From: SIG469 sp964384255
GTDB taxonomy: Bacteria; Bacillota; Clostridia; Oscillospirales; Oscillospiraceae
Direction of reading: 5' to 3'
Assembly: GCA_964384255.1 (NCBI GenBank)
Contig: CAYLKH010000001.1
Coordinates: 1 to 64,000 of the forward strand
DNA length: 64,000 bases
Every line of letters starts with the position of its first letter. Position 1 is the first letter of the stretch. The position numbers and the translations under genes are program-made. Below the pieces are notes generated by a model. It made no database searches and was not told the origin of the DNA. It saw nothing but the letters and a program-made list of their open reading frames with translations. Of this stretch, positions 1 through 7,731 are shown piece by piece.

Positions 1-54
1 GAAATATTCGGCTACGCCGTGAATATTTCGACCCCCTTTGACAAGGGGGTCTTT
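1..54. terminator. Two adjacent hairpins at the left edge
   Basis: An inverted repeat with 9-nt arms GAAATATTC and GAATATTTC (1-29) is followed by a perfect 9-bp hairpin GACCCCCTT / AAGGGGGTC (30-51) and TTT. It could end a plus-strand gene lying left of the window; the T-run is short, so this is a moderate call. Confidence 0.4.
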
Positions 55-59
55 CCGTG

Positions 60-187
60 GCCGCGACGCTGTGTGCCTAACGCAACAACTCAATCACGCA
101 ACGGGTGAGATTGCCACGTCGCACGGCTTCCTCGCAATGACAAAAGGGCCTCGTCCCTAATCCCTAGATCCTAAATCCTAACCCCTA
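60..187. repeat. Dispersed intergenic repeat, copy A (right arm)
   Basis: The stretch carries the internal module 'cacgcaacgggtgagattgcc / cgtcgcacggcttcctcgcaatgac' seen again near 3.6, 20.85, 28.3, 33.77 and 38.8 kb. It ends in the arm CCTAAATCCTAACCCCTAT, the inverse of the left arms seen at other copies. The stop codon TAG of the PHP gene (185-187) is part of this arm. Confidence 0.75.
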
Positions 188-919
188 TATCACACGTTCA
201 AACGCTCCGGGGGTAGCCAGAGACTTCAGCACGCTTTGGATAGTGGGAGCTTCGACCTCGATGGTAAACTCCCGGTCGGGGATGGCAAAAAGGTCGTGGG
301 CATCGCTGCCGGAAATGAAGCCATAACCGTGGAGGTTTCTGCTTTTTTTCAGGGCGGACAGGTCGCAGTCTCTGGTGACCTCGAGGGTCGTAAACCCCAT
401 GGACGGGTCTACAAAGCCCAGGTTGGCCAGCAGCGAAAAGGAGGCCCGGTCGATATGGGCGGGGATCGCTATTCCGCCCAGGGAATCGGCAATGGCGGCG
501 ATTTTGTATATCCCGATGCTGGTGGCGGCGGACAGCAGATGGCAGTCTTCCTGGACAAACCGGTCGTTTTCGTCAAGAACTGTCTGGTTGCCGAATATGG
601 CGGGCCTGTTGTTCCGGCTGGGCAAAGCGTCGTAGACCATGGCTGTCAGCCTGTCTGCCGCGTCCAGATCCGGCAGATAAACCAGAGTGTGGACCTCTTC
701 GGCGGTGGTAAGCTCCATGGCAGGCACGACCAGAACGCCGGCTTTTTCTCCGGCGGCCATGGCGGCGGCGCAGTTACGGGTGGTGTTGTGGTCAGCAACG
801 GCAATAACGTCGTATCCCGCCAGAGCGGCCATGTTGACGATATTGTTGGGGGTCATATCCTCTGCGCCGCAGGGGGACAGGCAGGAATGGATATGCAGAT
901 CGGCAAAAAGCTTCATCAC
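185..919 (-). CDS. PHP-domain metal-dependent phosphoesterase
   Basis: A 244-residue PHP-family protein. The metal-binding HxH (DLHIHS, residues 6-11), DHNT near residue 43, IPAHIDR near 152 and the C-terminal SDAH motif are all present, which fits a trinuclear-metal phosphoesterase acting on a nucleotide or phosphorylated metabolite in the cytoplasm; the substrate cannot be read from sequence. It starts GTG (919) or ATG (916), overlapping the stop of the DRTGG gene upstream, so it is the last gene of a five-gene minus-strand operon. PHP proteins of this type are commonly linked to FeFe-hydrogenase loci in Clostridia (family knowledge). The stop codon lies in the arm of a dispersed repeat. 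Confidence 0.9.
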   Translation of the reverse strand: MMKLFADLHIHSCLSPCGAEDMTPNNIVNMAALAGYDVIAVADHNTTRNCAAAMAAGEKAGVLVVPAMELTTAEEVHTLVYLPDLDAADRLTAMVYDALPSRNNRPAIFGNQTVLDENDRFVQEDCHLLSAATSIGIYKIAAIADSLGGIAIPAHIDRASFSLLANLGFVDPSMGFTTLEVTRDCDLSALKKSRNLHGYGFISGSDAHDLFAIPDREFTIEVEAPTIQSVLKSLATPGAFERVI

Positions 920-1248
920 AGCTTAAGGGCCTCGTGAAGCTGCCAGGCCAGCTCATAAGCGCTTTTTTCGCTGGTCATGAGGCAAATGTCCTGGCTTTTG
1001 CAGCGGCTGAGCAGATCGGCATCGGGGCTAACGCCTTCGGCCAGAATAACGCAGGCCATGTCTACCAGAACGGCTACGGCGGCAACGTTCTGGTTGCTCA
1101 TGATGGTTATCCAGGCGCAGCCTTCGTCAGCCCGGCCCATGACCCAGGACAGCAGGTCGCCGCAGTACACGCTTTTGACCCGGGCATCGGGTATCCCGGG
1201 GGACAGGATATTGAGTTCAAGAGCTTCGGCAAGAGATTTGACAGTCAT
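916..1248 (-). CDS. DRTGG-domain protein (operon copy 2)
   Basis: A small protein of about 110 residues resembling stand-alone DRTGG domains (the regulatory domain found beside CBS and HPr-kinase-like proteins). I place the start at MTVKSLAE (1248) because AGGAGG lies 8 nt before that ATG, whereas the in-frame ATG at 1254 is only 2 nt from it. It lies between the H-cluster-like protein and the PHP protein and is translationally coupled to the latter by a 4-nt overlap. It pairs with a second DRTGG protein at the head of the operon, so the two may form a heteromer sensing a ligand; that is inference. Confidence 0.8.
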   Translation of the reverse strand: MTVKSLAEALELNILSPGIPDARVKSVYCGDLLSWVMGRADEGCAWITIMSNQNVAAVAVLVDMACVILAEGVSPDADLLSRCKSQDICLMTSEKSAYELAWQLHEALKL

Positions 1249-1320
1249 TTTCATTTCCTCCTGAAAAAATGTTGGCATTTAGTGACCATTGATCCCATCA
1301 TCGGTCAATTGGGCGGATGG

Positions 1321-2622
1321 TCAATCCAGAGGACGCCGGAACGGCGGGGGAAGGAATTCGTCCAGTTCGTCTTCCTTTTCCCGGTTGCGCATTTTTTTGA
1401 TAATGTTGTATATGCAGTCGCCCTCGTCCGCAAGGCCCAGAGCAACATCGTCGGCAAAGGCAGAGCATGAGGGCGCGCCGCAGGAGCCGCAGTCGAAGGA
1501 CGGCAGGCTCTTCAAAACCCGGTCGGCTTCGGCCTGAATCCGCAGAGCCTGACCAATGTCCTGAGAAAACCGGTTGGCGCTGCTTTCTTCCAGCGGTTTT
1601 GTCCATTGGATCCTGTCTGAAAACCCGTCGGGCAGGGTGTTGCGGCAGTCTTCCAGAGGGAGGACTATTTTTTTCATCCGCATTTTGGCGGTGTAGGGGT
1701 TTTCGGAGCAAAGGCAACTGCCGAAGCAGCTTTGGGTGCAGCAGTCCAGCTCTACCAGAGCGGCCTCGGTCATGCGTTCGTCCTCAAGGTCTTCAAGGAT
1801 GGCGATCACGTTGACCATTCCGTCAGCCGCCAGAGCGTCATATTGCTCCAGAGTGGCGCATATGCCGCCGCTGCGGGACCAGTTCATGCCGGTTTTGCCG
1901 GTGCGGAGCAGCTGCCTTGGGGTGTCGGAATGCTTCATGGTGTTCAGCAGCATAAGGTACATTTCGTTAAGGGGGACCACATAGTCGATAACGGGTTCGT
2001 CAAGCCCGATGGGCTGCCGGGCCCGGGTTATTTCGCCGGGACAGGGAGAAATGTAGCAGATGCCGATCCGTTCAGATGGCAGGCCGGTTTTGTCCATGGC
2101 TTCCTTCCGGGCGATCATGGCGGCCAGCTCGATGGGGGATATGTGGTCCACCACGTCGTCGATAAGGTCGGGGAATCGCAGGGCGATCAGCCGAAGGGTC
2201 ACGGGACAGCAGGAGGTTATTTTGGGTCTGCCGTCCTTAAGGAAATCGAATCCGGTCCTGTGCCAGTGGTCCAGCAGCATTTCGGAGGCGGCAGCTACGT
2301 CGAAAACGTTGTCAAAGCCCAGCTCTAACAGACCTTCAAGAACGATGTTGGCATCGGTCAGGTTGCGGAACTGGCCAAACAGCGCCGACGGCACAAGAGC
2401 CACGTTATATTCGTATTCGTCCATACGGTCAAGGCTGTCGCCAGCCACCGTCATGGCGTGGTGGGGGCAGCTTTTGACACATCGGCCGCAGTCGATGCAA
2501 AAGTCGTCTTTAATAACGGCCTTGCTGCGAAAAACTCTTATGGCTTCCGTGGGACAGACCTTAACGCAGGAGGTGCAGCCGGTGCATTTGTCCCTGTCCA
2601 GATATACAGAATGCTTGATCAT
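1321..2622 (-). CDS. FeFe-hydrogenase-like iron-sulfur (HydS-type) regulator protein
   Basis: 433 residues. Order of parts: two 4Fe-4S ferredoxin motifs (Cys 13/16/19/23 and 42/45/48/52), an FeFe-hydrogenase large-subunit-like domain, and a C-terminal CGSCGAPSC-type 4Fe-4S domain near residues 390-415. The hydrogenase-like domain keeps TSCCP (136-140), PCPGE (193-197; canonical hydrogenases have PCxxKxxE) and a Cys-rich third motif with CxxxC (C295, C299), but lacks the GGGQP tail of catalytic enzymes. This suggests a sensory or electron-relay protein and not the main hydrogenase. Start ATG at 2622 has AGGAGG 8 nt upstream and overlaps the stop of the ATPase gene by 4 nt. No HydA, NuoE or NuoF homologue is in the window. 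Confidence 0.88.
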   Translation of the reverse strand: MIKHSVYLDRDKCTGCTSCVKVCPTEAIRVFRSKAVIKDDFCIDCGRCVKSCPHHAMTVAGDSLDRMDEYEYNVALVPSALFGQFRNLTDANIVLEGLLELGFDNVFDVAAASEMLLDHWHRTGFDFLKDGRPKITSCCPVTLRLIALRFPDLIDDVVDHISPIELAAMIARKEAMDKTGLPSERIGICYISPCPGEITRARQPIGLDEPVIDYVVPLNEMYLMLLNTMKHSDTPRQLLRTGKTGMNWSRSGGICATLEQYDALAADGMVNVIAILEDLEDERMTEAALVELDCCTQSCFGSCLCSENPYTAKMRMKKIVLPLEDCRNTLPDGFSDRIQWTKPLEESSANRFSQDIGQALRIQAEADRVLKSLPSFDCGSCGAPSCSAFADDVALGLADEGDCIYNIIKKMRNREKEDELDEFLPPPFRRPLD

Positions 2623-3053
2623 AAACCGGCCTCCTGCAATTTGAGGACCATGGTCACGGTGGTACCCTGACCGGGGACGGAGCTGATAGATATTTCGTCG
2701 GCGTTGCGCTTCATGTTGGGCAGGCCCATACCTGCGCCAAAACCCAGATCGCGGGCTTCTTTGGAGGCGGTGGAAAAGCCGTCTTCCATGGCTTTGCTGA
2801 TGTCGGCAATTCCGGGGCCGGAATCCGCAAGGGTCATGGTTATGGACGAAGGGGCGATCTCGACAGTTATCTCGCCGCCGTTGGCGTGGATAACCATATT
2901 GATCTCGCCCTCGTACAGGCAAACAACGGCCCGACGGATAATGTCGGACGGGATACCCAGCTTTTTGAGTACGCGCTTAACGCTGGTGGACGCGCTCCCG
3001 GCGGCGAGATAATTGCCATCGTCCACCTGGTAAGAAAGCTTAACAGGTTCCAT
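2619..3053 (-). CDS. HATPase_c anti-sigma-factor-type ATP-binding protein
   Basis: 144 residues with the GHKL ATP-binding fold: an N-box-like EGEINMVIHANG (around 48-59), the G1 box DSGPGI (around 77-82) and the G2 box GFGAGMGLPNMK (around 104-115). This is like SpoIIAB/RsbW serine kinases without a histidine-kinase dimerisation domain. It is translationally coupled to the iron-sulfur protein downstream (4-nt overlap) and abuts the DRTGG gene upstream (shared base at 3053). In FeFe-hydrogenase loci such proteins are predicted to regulate by phosphorylating or binding a partner; here the target is unknown. Confidence 0.88.
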   Translation of the reverse strand: MEPVKLSYQVDDGNYLAAGSASTSVKRVLKKLGIPSDIIRRAVVCLYEGEINMVIHANGGEITVEIAPSSITMTLADSGPGIADISKAMEDGFSTASKEARDLGFGAGMGLPNMKRNADEISISSVPGQGTTVTMVLKLQEAGL

Positions 3054-3397
3054 CAGGCGCCCTCCCTTCTGTTCAGCCCGGCTTCATAGAGGATCCCGCA
3101 GGCTACAAACATTTTCTGGCTGGTGACCACCATAGTCATGCCGCATTCTTCGGCCATCCTTATCATGTCGGCCGAGGGGGTCTTGCCCCGGACAAAAATG
3201 ATAAGGGGAATGTCCAGCATATCGGCGGTCCGCACCACCTGAGGGTTAACAAGCCCCGTGAGCAAAACATCGATCTCCTCGGGAGAGGCCAGAACGTCGC
3301 TCATAGTGTCGCTGGAAAAGGCGATGCGGATGTCGGACCCGACCTCGCCGCACAGCAGCCGACCGCCAAGAAGTTCAATTATCCTGCTGATCTGCAT
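3053..3397 (-). CDS. DRTGG-domain protein (operon copy 1)
   Basis: 114 residues and the first gene of the redox-signalling operon. It resembles the DRTGG protein at 916-1248 in length and in the central hydrophobic pattern, where a predicted beta-strand (IDVLLTGLVNP) is followed by alternating alpha/beta. No catalytic motif is visible. The RBS is weak (GGGGA about 7 nt before ATG). Function is inferred only from the family and neighbours: a ligand-binding regulatory domain working with the anti-sigma-type ATPase and the H-cluster-like protein. Confidence 0.78.
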   Translation of the reverse strand: MQISRIIELLGGRLLCGEVGSDIRIAFSSDTMSDVLASPEEIDVLLTGLVNPQVVRTADMLDIPLIIFVRGKTPSADMIRMAEECGMTMVVTSQKMFVACGILYEAGLNRREGA

Positions 3398-3491
3398 TGT
3401 TGATTCCCCAATCGTTGGATTTTCTTCTTTTTTATGATTATATCACTAAAACCCATCCGGTTTCAACACAATAATTTGTTATCTCGCAGGT

Positions 3492-3520
3492 TTGACATTG
3501 CATAAAGGGTTGCGTATAAT
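3492..3520 (+). promoter_or_regulatory. Consensus sigma-A promoter for serCA
   Basis: TTGACA (3492-3497), 17-nt spacer, TATAAT (3515-3520). It lies 258 nt upstream of serC; a dispersed repeat occupies almost all of the intervening leader. Confidence 0.8.
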
Positions 3521-3529
3521 TATTTTATC

Positions 3530-3751
3530 AGGGGTTAGGATTTAGGGATTAGTGTCCATGCAGGAAGAGTTTGTGCGTATATCAGGATGCTGCTCGGTTT
3601 AACAGATGACAGATACTTCTTTCATCTGTCATTGCGAGCAAGCCGTGCGACGTGGAGATATCACCCCATTGCGTGACCACAATGCTGTGCCAATCGCAAA
3701 TACCTGCTGTTACGTCCACTAATCCCCGGTCCCCGAATCCTGACCCCTAAA
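3530..3751. repeat. Dispersed intergenic repeat, copy B (complete)
   Basis: The left arm AGGGGTTAGGATTTAGGG (from 3530) continues ATTAGTG and is mirrored by CACTAATCCCC...CCTGACCCCTAAA (3717-3751), giving about 30-bp terminal inverted repeats. The interior has the 'cattgcgagcaagccgtgcgacgtgg' module with 'caccccattgcgtgaccac'. It begins 10 nt after the serCA promoter -10 box, so it is transcribed as serC leader RNA. Confidence 0.8.
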
Positions 3752-3777
3752 AACTATTACACTGGAGTTGAAGACAA

Positions 3778-4860
3778 ATGGCAAATGATCGGGTATACAA
3801 CTTTTCTGCCGGGCCGGGAGCGCTCCCTCTGAGCGTCCTCGAAAGAGCCGCTGCCGAAATGACCAATTATGGCGGCACCGGTATGTCGGTTATGGAGATG
3901 AGCCACAGGAGCAAGCCCTTTATCAGGATTTTTGACGACACAAAATCCAAATTCCGGTCTATCCTTTCCGTTCCGGATGATTACGAGATACTGTTCCTCC
4001 AGGGCGGAGCTTCTTCTCAGTTTTCCATGGTTCCCCTGAACCTTATATCAAAAACCGGCAAGGCCGCTTATGCCGTTACCGGAAACTTTTCAAACCTGGC
4101 TATGAAGGAAGCCAGAAAGTATGGCGAGATATCCATCGCAGCTTCCTCCGAAGCTACCGGCCACGACCGTATCCCCGGCCAGGAAGAGCTTAAGGTCGAC
4201 AGCGACGCGTCTTATTTTTACTACTGCGCCAACAACACCATCTACGGCACCGAGTGGCAGTATATTCCCGAAACCGGGACCACTCTGGTGTGCGACATGT
4301 CTTCCGACATTTTGTCAAAGCCTGTGGATGTGAGCAAATTTGGCGTTATCTTTGCCGGAGCCCAGAAAAATATGGCTCCCGCCGGGCTTACTGTCGTCAT
4401 TATCCGCAGGGATCTGGCAGGCAGCGAACTGCCCATCACTCCCCTGATGATGAACTACAAAACCATGATCGACAAGGATTCCATGTACAACACTCCTCCC
4501 TGCTACAATATCTATATGCTGGGTCTGGTCCTGGACTGGCTTGTGGAGCAGGGCGGCGTTGAGGGGATGGAAAAGATCAAAACCCGCAAGGCCGGTGTGC
4601 TATACGACGCCATCGATAATTCCCGGCTGTTTAAGGCTCATGCTCAGCCCGGTTCCCGGTCGGACATGAACGTTACCTTCCGGACCGATTCGCCGGAGCT
4701 TGACAAAAAGTTCGTTGCCGAGGCTACTGAGGCGGGATTTGTCAACGTTAAGGGCCATCGCCTGACCGAGGGTATGCGCGCTTCGGTATACAATGCCGTT
4801 CCCATGGAAGCTGCCGAAAAACTGGCCGACTTTATCCGCCTGTTCGACAGAAATAACTGA
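3778..4860 (+). CDS. serC: Phosphoserine aminotransferase
   Basis: 360 residues, full length for SerC. It catalyses the PLP-dependent conversion of 3-phosphohydroxypyruvate and glutamate to phosphoserine, the second step of serine synthesis. It carries the N-terminal NFSAGPGALP signature, GGASSQF (76-82) for phosphate binding, and the PLP lysine K197 in GAQKNMAPAG. It is followed after 21 nt by serA, so both are cotranscribed and supply consecutive steps. A strong promoter sits unusually far upstream because a repeat lies in the leader. No T-box or serine-responsive structure is apparent in the leader. Confidence 0.97.
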   Translation: MANDRVYNFSAGPGALPLSVLERAAAEMTNYGGTGMSVMEMSHRSKPFIRIFDDTKSKFRSILSVPDDYEILFLQGGASSQFSMVPLNLISKTGKAAYAVTGNFSNLAMKEARKYGEISIAASSEATGHDRIPGQEELKVDSDASYFYYCANNTIYGTEWQYIPETGTTLVCDMSSDILSKPVDVSKFGVIFAGAQKNMAPAGLTVVIIRRDLAGSELPITPLMMNYKTMIDKDSMYNTPPCYNIYMLGLVLDWLVEQGGVEGMEKIKTRKAGVLYDAIDNSRLFKAHAQPGSRSDMNVTFRTDSPELDKKFVAEATEAGFVNVKGHRLTEGMRASVYNAVPMEAAEKLADFIRLFDRNN

Positions 4861-4881
4861 ACATAACTGGAGATAGACAAA

Positions 4882-6045
4882 ATGTATAACATCCTTACTC
4901 TTAATAAAATTGCTCCTGCCGGACTGGCAGAGTTTGAGCGCCAGTATTTCCGGGTATCCGATTCTGTCGAAGCCCCCGACGGGATCATTGTCCGCAGCAA
5001 GGATATGCTGGAATTTGAGTTTAACGACAACCTCCGGGCCATCGCCCGCGCAGGCGCAGGGACCAACAATATCCCCATCGACCGCTGCTCCGAAGCGGGC
5101 ATCGTCGTATTCAACAGCCCCGGCGCTAACGCCAACGCCGTTAAGGAGCTGGTGGTCTGCGCGCTGCTGCTGGCTTCCCGGGATATTTTTGCGGGCATAA
5201 CCTGGGCTAACAGCCTGACCGCCGACAGCGATGTGGAAGAACTGGTAGAAAAGGGCAAGAGCGCATTCGTGGGTCCTGAGATATCCGGCAAGACTCTGGG
5301 GGTCATCGGCCTTGGAGCCGTTGGCGTTCTGGTGGCCAACATCGCCAACCGCCTGGGCATGAATGTTCTGGGTTACGACCCCTACCTGTCCGTTGACCAC
5401 GCCCTTCGGCTCAACAGCGCCGTCACCCGTGTAAACGACCTGAAAAGCGTTTACGAAAAGGCCGACTATATTACTGTTCACTCGCCCCTGACAGCCGACA
5501 CCAAGGGTATGCTCAACGCCGAGGCTTTTGCCATTATGAAACACGGCGTAAGAGTAATAAACCTGGCTCGCGGCGGACTGGTAGACGACGACGATATGTT
5601 GCTGGCCCTTCAATCCGGCAAGGTCGCCCGATACGTTACCGATTTCCCCGATGCCAGGCTGGTGGGTCAGAAGAATATAATCCTTATTCCCCATCTGGGA
5701 GCTTCTACCCCCGAAAGCGAGGAAAACTGCGCAGTTATGGCCGCAAAGGAGCTTTCGGAATATCTCCGTTTCGGCACCATCCGCAATTCGGTCAATCTGC
5801 CTAACGTGGATATGGAACGCACCGGCCACATTCGTCTGGGCATTATCCACAGGAACATCCCCAATATGCTGAACTCGATCCTGGGTACCTTAAGCTCCGA
5901 GGGAGTCAACATCGAAAACATGATAAACCGGTCCAAGGGCGCGTATGCCTATACTCTGGTAGACTTTGGCGGGGATATCCCCAATCCGGTGGTCCAGCAG
6001 GTCAAGGATCTGCCCGATGTTTTGAGAGTCAGAGTGATCAGATGA
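4882..6045 (+). CDS. serA: D-3-phosphoglycerate dehydrogenase (short, ACT-terminated form)
   Basis: 387 residues. It oxidises 3-phosphoglycerate with NAD, the first committed step of serine synthesis. It has an N-terminal substrate domain, a Rossmann motif GLGAVG (143-148), NLARGG near 234 and the active-site His in IPHLGASTPESE near 272. A single ACT domain forms the C terminus (about 310-387), as in short clostridial SerA enzymes, without the intervening ASB domain of long forms. The RBS GGAGA precedes the ATG. It is second in the serCA operon and is followed by a hairpin that separates it from the convergent MATE gene. Confidence 0.96.
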   Translation: MYNILTLNKIAPAGLAEFERQYFRVSDSVEAPDGIIVRSKDMLEFEFNDNLRAIARAGAGTNNIPIDRCSEAGIVVFNSPGANANAVKELVVCALLLASRDIFAGITWANSLTADSDVEELVEKGKSAFVGPEISGKTLGVIGLGAVGVLVANIANRLGMNVLGYDPYLSVDHALRLNSAVTRVNDLKSVYEKADYITVHSPLTADTKGMLNAEAFAIMKHGVRVINLARGGLVDDDDMLLALQSGKVARYVTDFPDARLVGQKNIILIPHLGASTPESEENCAVMAAKELSEYLRFGTIRNSVNLPNVDMERTGHIRLGIIHRNIPNMLNSILGTLSSEGVNIENMINRSKGAYAYTLVDFGGDIPNPVVQQVKDLPDVLRVRVIR

Positions 6046-6084
6046 TCGTCAGCACCCAATAACGAAAACGAAGATGACGAAATA

Positions 6085-6113
6085 GAGCCTGCTGCCAAAA
6101 AGGCAGCAGGCTC
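6085..6113. terminator. Hairpin between convergent serA and MATE gene
   Basis: Perfect 12-bp stem GAGCCTGCTGCC / GGCAGCAGGCTC with an AAAAA loop. There is no long T-run on either side, so termination may rely on the stem alone. Confidence 0.55.
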
Positions 6114-6128
6114 AGGTTGTATAAAAAT

Positions 6129-7493
6129 CTAGTCGTGGTGGATGATCTCACGCTTTTTCCAGATGCCGGAATGGTAGTAGATACCGCTTACCAGCGTGAC
6201 GCCGAAGGGAGAAAGAGTGGTGGCCAGCAGGATACCGGTCATGCCCCAGTTGAAAACATAAACGAACAGGCAGGCCAGAGAAAGGCGCAGCACAACGCCG
6301 TCAAGGATGGAGCCGATAAGGCTCAGGGTGGAGTTGCCAACACCCATAACAAGGGCGTTATATGCAGTCATGCCTGCAAAGGCAAAGTAAGAGAAGGTGA
6401 CTATCCGCAGATACTGGACGCCGTATTCGATAACCTCGGGGTCCTGATTGAAGATTCTGATAAAGAATTCGGGAACCAGCTGGATGATAATGACCATAAT
6501 GACAGCCATGGTCATGTTGACCACCATAGTAAAGCGGACGACCTTCTGCACCCGGTCCTTCCGCCCGGCACCGATGCATTGGCCGACCATGGTCGAGGCG
6601 GCGGATTCGATGGCGAAATAGGGCATCATGGCAAAGTTGTCTATCTTGCCGCCAACGCCGTAGGCTGCGGAAGCCGCTACGCCATAGCCGTTAATCATGG
6701 CGACTATGAACATGACTGACAGGCTGATGATGGAAAACTGAATGGCAAAGGGGATGCCGATCTTCAATATCATTTTCAGCTTATCCTTCATAATGCGGAA
6801 ACTGTCTTTTTTGAAATCGAAGACGAAAATATCCCGGTGCTTATAAAGGTAGATCGAGGCCCAGCCAAAGGATACAGCCTGGGCGGCAACGGTGGCGATA
6901 GCAGCACCCAGAGCGCCAAGGTCAAACACGGCTACAAGAATAAGGTCGCCGATGATGTTGACCACTGTGGCAATACCTACGAACACCATGGGGCGCTGGG
7001 AGTCGCCCAAAGCCCGGAGAATACAGCAGACAACATTGTATCCCATAATGAAGATTATGCCGAGAATGCAGACGAAAAGGTATTGCCGGGAAGGAATAAC
7101 AGCCTCGGCAGGGGTGTTCATAAGGGTCAGCAGGGGGCGATAGAAGATAAGACCGATAACGGTGACCGCAAGGCTCAACAGCGCCACAAAGCTGACGGTC
7201 GTGCCGATGGTGCGGAGCTGACCGTCACGATCTCTCGCGCCGGTGTACTGGGCGATGATTATCTGGCCGCCCATGGTCAGACCAAAGCCCGCGTTGGTGA
7301 TAAGCATCATTATCTGCCCGCCGATGGATACTGCGGAAAGACCGGCGCTGTCGGCAAAGTTGCCGACGACGATCATGTCCACCGTGCTGTAAAGAGATTG
7401 CAGAATGTTGGCAATAAGCAGGGGTATGGCAAATTTGATAAGCTGCTTAAGGACGTTGCCTTCCGTAAGGTTGGTTTCAAGGGTCTTGGACAA
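6129..7493 (-). CDS. MATE-family cation/drug antiporter
   Basis: 454 residues with about 12 predicted membrane helices in two homologous halves. The typical MATE start NILQSLYSTVDMIVVGNF and the paired 'AAxAYGVGGKIDNF' / 'VGQCIGAGRKDRV' motifs of the second half are visible. It exports organic cations or metabolites using a Na+ or H+ gradient; the substrate is unknown. The start is TTG (7491-7493), chosen because GGAGG lies 7 nt upstream and no ATG gives a better N terminus. It is the first of five MATE paralogues in the window. Confidence 0.92.
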   Translation of the reverse strand: MSKTLETNLTEGNVLKQLIKFAIPLLIANILQSLYSTVDMIVVGNFADSAGLSAVSIGGQIMMLITNAGFGLTMGGQIIIAQYTGARDRDGQLRTIGTTVSFVALLSLAVTVIGLIFYRPLLTLMNTPAEAVIPSRQYLFVCILGIIFIMGYNVVCCILRALGDSQRPMVFVGIATVVNIIGDLILVAVFDLGALGAAIATVAAQAVSFGWASIYLYKHRDIFVFDFKKDSFRIMKDKLKMILKIGIPFAIQFSIISLSVMFIVAMINGYGVAASAAYGVGGKIDNFAMMPYFAIESAASTMVGQCIGAGRKDRVQKVVRFTMVVNMTMAVIMVIIIQLVPEFFIRIFNQDPEVIEYGVQYLRIVTFSYFAFAGMTAYNALVMGVGNSTLSLIGSILDGVVLRLSLACLFVYVFNWGMTGILLATTLSPFGVTLVSGIYYHSGIWKKREIIHHD

Positions 7494-7507
7494 AAAATCT
7501 CCTCCGT

Positions 7508-7596
7508 TTATATTATATAGGGGTCAGGGGATAGGTATCGGTACCGTGGGTGTCGACTGCCCCCTGCTCACATTGCCCATGAATTATATTATATAG
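7508..7596. repeat. Short repeat fragment flanked by 13-bp direct repeats
   Basis: TTATATTATATAG occurs at 7508-7520 and again at 7584-7596. The 63 nt between begin GGGTCAGGGGATAGG and contain a CCCCCTGCTCA segment, resembling the arms of the dispersed repeat. The flanking direct repeat could be a target duplication, but it is AT-rich and could be chance. Confidence 0.45.
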
Positions 7597-7650
7597 AATT
7601 TATTATATCAAGATGTTTTTTGCAAAAAGTGAAAATTGTCGGATTCTTAA

Positions 7651-7679
7651 TTGACATTATCCGCCGATGCTGATACACT
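7651..7679 (+). promoter_or_regulatory. Promoter of the uracil permease gene
   Basis: TTGACA (7651-7656), 17-nt spacer, TACACT (7674-7679) with an extended TG (7671-7672). The 5' leader is about 45 nt and shows no pyrimidine attenuator or riboswitch. Confidence 0.78.
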
Positions 7680-7731
7680 TTTACAGGTGTCCTTTTGATC
7701 GGACATATATTTTTAAGGGAGTGAATGGTTT

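Noticed and set aside
1298..1717. Frame rich in Arg/Pro inside the H-cluster-like gene
   Set aside because: Alternative-frame shadow; composition is non-protein-like.
3530..3560. Telomere-like TTAGGG motif
   Set aside because: Copies are internal, degenerate, and in both orientations; nothing suggests a linear chromosome end.
3521..3777. T-box or serine riboswitch before serC
   Set aside because: The leader is occupied by the dispersed repeat; no specifier loop or T-box sequence is seen.
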